A DNA stretch of 64,000 bases, taken from Actinopolymorpha sp. NPDC004070 (GTDB taxonomy: Bacteria; Actinomycetota; Actinomycetes; Propionibacteriales; Actinopolymorphaceae). Positions 61,981 through 64,000 of this stretch are shown here, piece after piece (position 1 is the stretch's first letter; each line of letters begins with the position of its first letter). Location: the NCBI RefSeq assembly GCF_040610475.1, contig NZ_JBEXMJ010000002.1, positions 217,541-281,540 of the forward strand, read 5' to 3'. The notes beneath the pieces were generated by a model. The model was not told where the DNA came from. It saw nothing but the letters and a program-made list of their open reading frames with translations, and ran no database searches. The translations under genes were made by a program, and so were the position numbers.

Positions 61981-63165
61981 CTACGTCAACGCGCCGGCCG
62001 GACGCCCGAGGCCTGCCCGGCCGTCACCGCGCTCACCGCGCGAAGCCGTACGCCGACGGCCCAGCCTGGCGGTGGATCCGCGCACGATCAGCGGGCAGTC
62101 CAGCCGGGTGGTGCGCGGGCGACCGGGTTTGGCCATCCGGTTCAGCAGCAGTCGGGCGGCCCGGGCACCGAGCTCCACCGACGGCTGCGCGACCGTGGTG
62201 ATGCCGGGGCTCACCATGCTCATCCACGGCGAGTCGTCGAACGCCACGAACGACAGGTCCTCGGGGATGCGCAGGCCGAGCCGGGCCGACTGCCGCCAGA
62301 CCGCCTCCGCCACGACGTTGTTGGCGGCGAACACCGCGGTCGGCCGGCGCCGGCGCGACAGCACCTCGCCCACCTTCTCCTCGATCCGGGCGGGGTCGAA
62401 GCCCACCGGCTCCAGCCCGTCGGCCGGCACCTCCCTGCCCGCCGCCGCCCAGGCCTGGTGGTAGCCCTTGATCCGCCCCGCGCTCGTCGTCCATCCGGTC
62501 TCGTTGACCAGCAGGGCGATCCGCCGGTGGCCGAGCCCGAGCAGGTGCTCGGTGAGCTCGCGCGCGCCGGTGACGTTGTCGACCAGGACCGCGTCGCACT
62601 CTCCCCGGCAGAACTGCCGGTCGATCTCCACGAGAGGTACGCCGTGCCGGGCCACCATCCGGCCGGCCTCGGCCGACACCGGCGTGACCAGCACGCCGGC
62701 GACCCGCATCGCGAGCACCGTACGGGCCGCGGCCACCTCCTCCGGGTCGCTGCCGGTGTCGTCGACCAGCACGATCGTGTAACCGTGCTCCCGTAGGACC
62801 GAACTCGCCCCCGCGGCGACCTCGGCGTAGAAGCGGTTGCGCAGGTCGGACACCAGCAGGCCGACGGCCGGGGTGTGCCGTGCCTTGAGGCTGCGGGCGT
62901 TGCCGTCGGGTACGTACCCGAGCTCCTCCGCCGCGAGCAGGATGCGTTCGCGGGCGGCGGGTGCGACGTACCCACGGCCGGTGAGCCCGCGCGAGGCCGT
63001 CGAGCGGGACACCCCTGCCCGCTGGGCGACGTCGGCCAGCGTCGCCCTGGCCGGTGCGCCGGGGACGACCGGTGGCGTGGGCACCGCCGGTGCGGTGGCG
63101 CTCGGGGCGGTGGCCGGGGCGACCTGCAACGCGGCGGCATCGGCGCATCGTCGCGACTGGGGCAC
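61981..63165 (-). CDS. LacI-family transcriptional repressor
   Basis: 394 residues, GTG 63165 with GGAGG 4 nt upstream. A ~40-residue Ala/Pro-rich extension precedes the HTH (ATLADVAQRAGVSRSTASRG), then the hinge and periplasmic-binding-like core (VGLLVSDLRNRFYAEVAAGA ... FVAFDDSPWMSMVSPGITTV). It likely senses a mannoside-derived sugar and controls itself and the downstream mannosidase-isomerase genes. Confidence 0.9.
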   Translation of the reverse strand: MPQSRRCADAAALQVAPATAPSATAPAVPTPPVVPGAPARATLADVAQRAGVSRSTASRGLTGRGYVAPAARERILLAAEELGYVPDGNARSLKARHTPAVGLLVSDLRNRFYAEVAAGASSVLREHGYTIVLVDDTGSDPEEVAAARTVLAMRVAGVLVTPVSAEAGRMVARHGVPLVEIDRQFCRGECDAVLVDNVTGARELTEHLLGLGHRRIALLVNETGWTTSAGRIKGYHQAWAAAGREVPADGLEPVGFDPARIEEKVGEVLSRRRRPTAVFAANNVVAEAVWRQSARLGLRIPEDLSFVAFDDSPWMSMVSPGITTVAQPSVELGARAARLLLNRMAKPGRPRTTRLDCPLIVRGSTARLGRRRTASRGERGDGRAGLGRPAGALT

Positions 63166-63255
63166 GAAACCTCCAGAAGAGGGCTGTGGCGGAGCGAACG
63201 TCGTCCGACGCTCTCCGTGACCGAAAAATACTGACATCTCGGCATGGACTACCGG

Positions 63256-63285
63256 ACGGTAACCATCGGCCCGATGGAGCGTCAA
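63256..63285 (-). promoter_or_regulatory. Promoter of the lacI-mannosidase operon with palindrome in the spacer
   Basis: On the minus strand TTGACG (63285-63280) is followed after 18 bp by TACCGT (63261-63256), fitting the actinobacterial TTGACN...TANNNT pattern. The palindrome CCATCGG-N-CCGATGG (63263-63277) fills the spacer, an ideal repressor site. The lacI start is 91 bp downstream. Confidence 0.5.
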
Positions 63286-63305
63286 CGTTCGGTGACCGGG
63301 GGCGG

Positions 63306-64000
63306 CTACTTTGTGGACGGCCGGTCCCCCAGGGTCTGTCCCAGTTGCGCCGTGCCGCCGGCGTCCCGGAAGGCGCCCGGCGGGACACCCCAGTGCCGGC
63401 GGAACACGGTCGTGAAGTGACGGACATCGGGGTAACCGCACGCCCGGGCGACCTCTGCGATGGCGGCGTACTCCCCGTCGGCGGAGCGTTCGAGCAGCCG
63501 CTGGGCCGCGATCTCCAGCCGGTAGCGGGTGAGGTACGCGTGCACCGTGGTGCCCGTGTGCGCCCGGAACAACCGGCTTACCTGCCGCTCGCCGAGGTGC
63601 ACCTGAGCCGCGACGTCGCGGACCGCCACCGGCCGGTCGTGGTTGTCCTCCAGATAGCGCACCATCGTGGCCGCGGTCCGCTCGTCGCGGCCGGCCGAGT
63701 CCGCGCCGGGTCGCGGGCGCAGGCCGGGTTCGTCCACCACGGCCCGCGCTGTCTCCACCACCAGAGCGCCGGCCAGCGCGGAGAGCAGGTGTTCGTACGC
63801 CGGACCGGGTGCGGCGGCCTCGGCGGTGAGCAGGTCGAGGACCGCCGGGATCCGCTCCGTCGCCTGCGACAGCACCCGCGCACCCGGCGCCGCGAACAGG
63901 TCCAGCACATCCCGCCCCTCGGTCCGCTCCGGGTTCGGGATGGACCTGCGGCGGGGCCGCGCGGGCACCAGCGTGTACGACCAGTAGTGAATACACAGCG
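63306..64000 (-). CDS. AraC-family transcriptional regulator, N-terminus cut by window edge
   Basis: At least 231 residues are readable. The C-terminal AraC domain is complete with both HTHs: RDVAAQVHLGERQVSRLFRA and IAEVARACGYPDVRHFTTVF, then RRHWGVPPGAFR. Upstream of the GTG at 63968 the frame stays open to the edge (LCIHYWSYTLVPARP), which looks like the end of the usual cupin sensor domain, so the true start lies beyond 64000. Likely a sugar-responsive activator linked to the LacI/mannosidase operon. Confidence 0.85.
   Translation of the reverse strand, partial: LCIHYWSYTLVPARPRRRSIPNPERTEGRDVLDLFAAPGARVLSQATERIPAVLDLLTAEAAAPGPAYEHLLSALAGALVVETARAVVDEPGLRPRPGADSAGRDERTAATMVRYLEDNHDRPVAVRDVAAQVHLGERQVSRLFRAHTGTTVHAYLTRYRLEIAAQRLLERSADGEYAAIAEVARACGYPDVRHFTTVFRRHWGVPPGAFRDAGGTAQLGQTLGDRPSTK

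Overview
The window is high-GC actinobacterial DNA. Most genes run near 70% G+C, GTG starts and 4-bp ATGA/GTGA overlaps are common, and there are WhiB- and GntR-type regulators, a proteasome-activator gene (bpa) and WecB, AICAR-transformylase and ESX-like genes. A proteasome-bearing, Kribbella/Actinopolymorpha-like actinomycete would fit, but the genus is a guess from gene style only.

Positions 1-14285 look like an integrated mobile island of the actinomycete integrative element type, running off the left edge. It has a WhiB-like gene, two small excisionase-like HTH genes, a GntR regulator with nearby TAGTGCAC palindromes, a string of tiny zinc-finger or DUF3846 genes, and a tyrosine recombinase (9655-11109). 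It abuts the 3' end of tRNA-Ser(UGA) (14286-14376), the expected attachment site. The cargo is the most unusual part of the window: (a) a 1075-residue HsdM-like protein whose catalytic NPPF motif reads APPF and which carries a ~400-residue C-terminal extension with a HEPN-like RNxxxH motif and a zinc ribbon; (b) a zinc-finger/XRE/Nudix-like regulator fused in frame to an epimerase that has lost its glycine-rich NAD loop; (c) a low-GC pair, a DUF262 (GmrS-like) protein overlapping an OLD-type ATPase-TOPRIM nuclease. (a) and (c) have the shape of anti-phage defence modules.

From 14377 rightward the DNA is ordinary chromosome. 14.5-21 kb: a BBE-type flavin oxidase, a P-loop kinase, a YbaB/ESX-like locus and two endonuclease/exonuclease/phosphatase paralogues. 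21-26.3 kb: an overlapping Gfo/Idh - DegT aminotransferase - ceramidase-like set plus an MFS transporter, suggesting amino-sugar or aminocyclitol metabolism. 26.4-32.6 kb: WecB-type glycosyltransferase, nitrilase-like amidase, MobA-DUF6457, K+ channel, quinone oxidoreductase and bpa. 32.6-38.3 kb: two HAD phosphatases, a lipoprotein, metG and serS; a Met-Met leader peptide and hairpin precede metG. 38.5-45.1 kb: a PAP2-lipid kinase fusion, a sacsin-like ATPase and an AICAR-transformylase-only protein.

45.4-53.1 kb holds pheA, a divergent TetR/DUF418 pair, an aldo/keto reductase, an RpiB-family isomerase and the overlapping anmK-gnd pair. 53.1-58.6 kb is a stretch of small regulators (ArsR, WYL, an HTH protein behind a three-copy 22-bp operator) beside hydrolases and a reductase. 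58.6-64 kb is a LacI-controlled GH38 alpha-mannosidase and sugar-phosphate (SIS) isomerase unit, followed by an AraC regulator cut by the right edge. No CRISPR array, rRNA or complete insertion sequence was seen.
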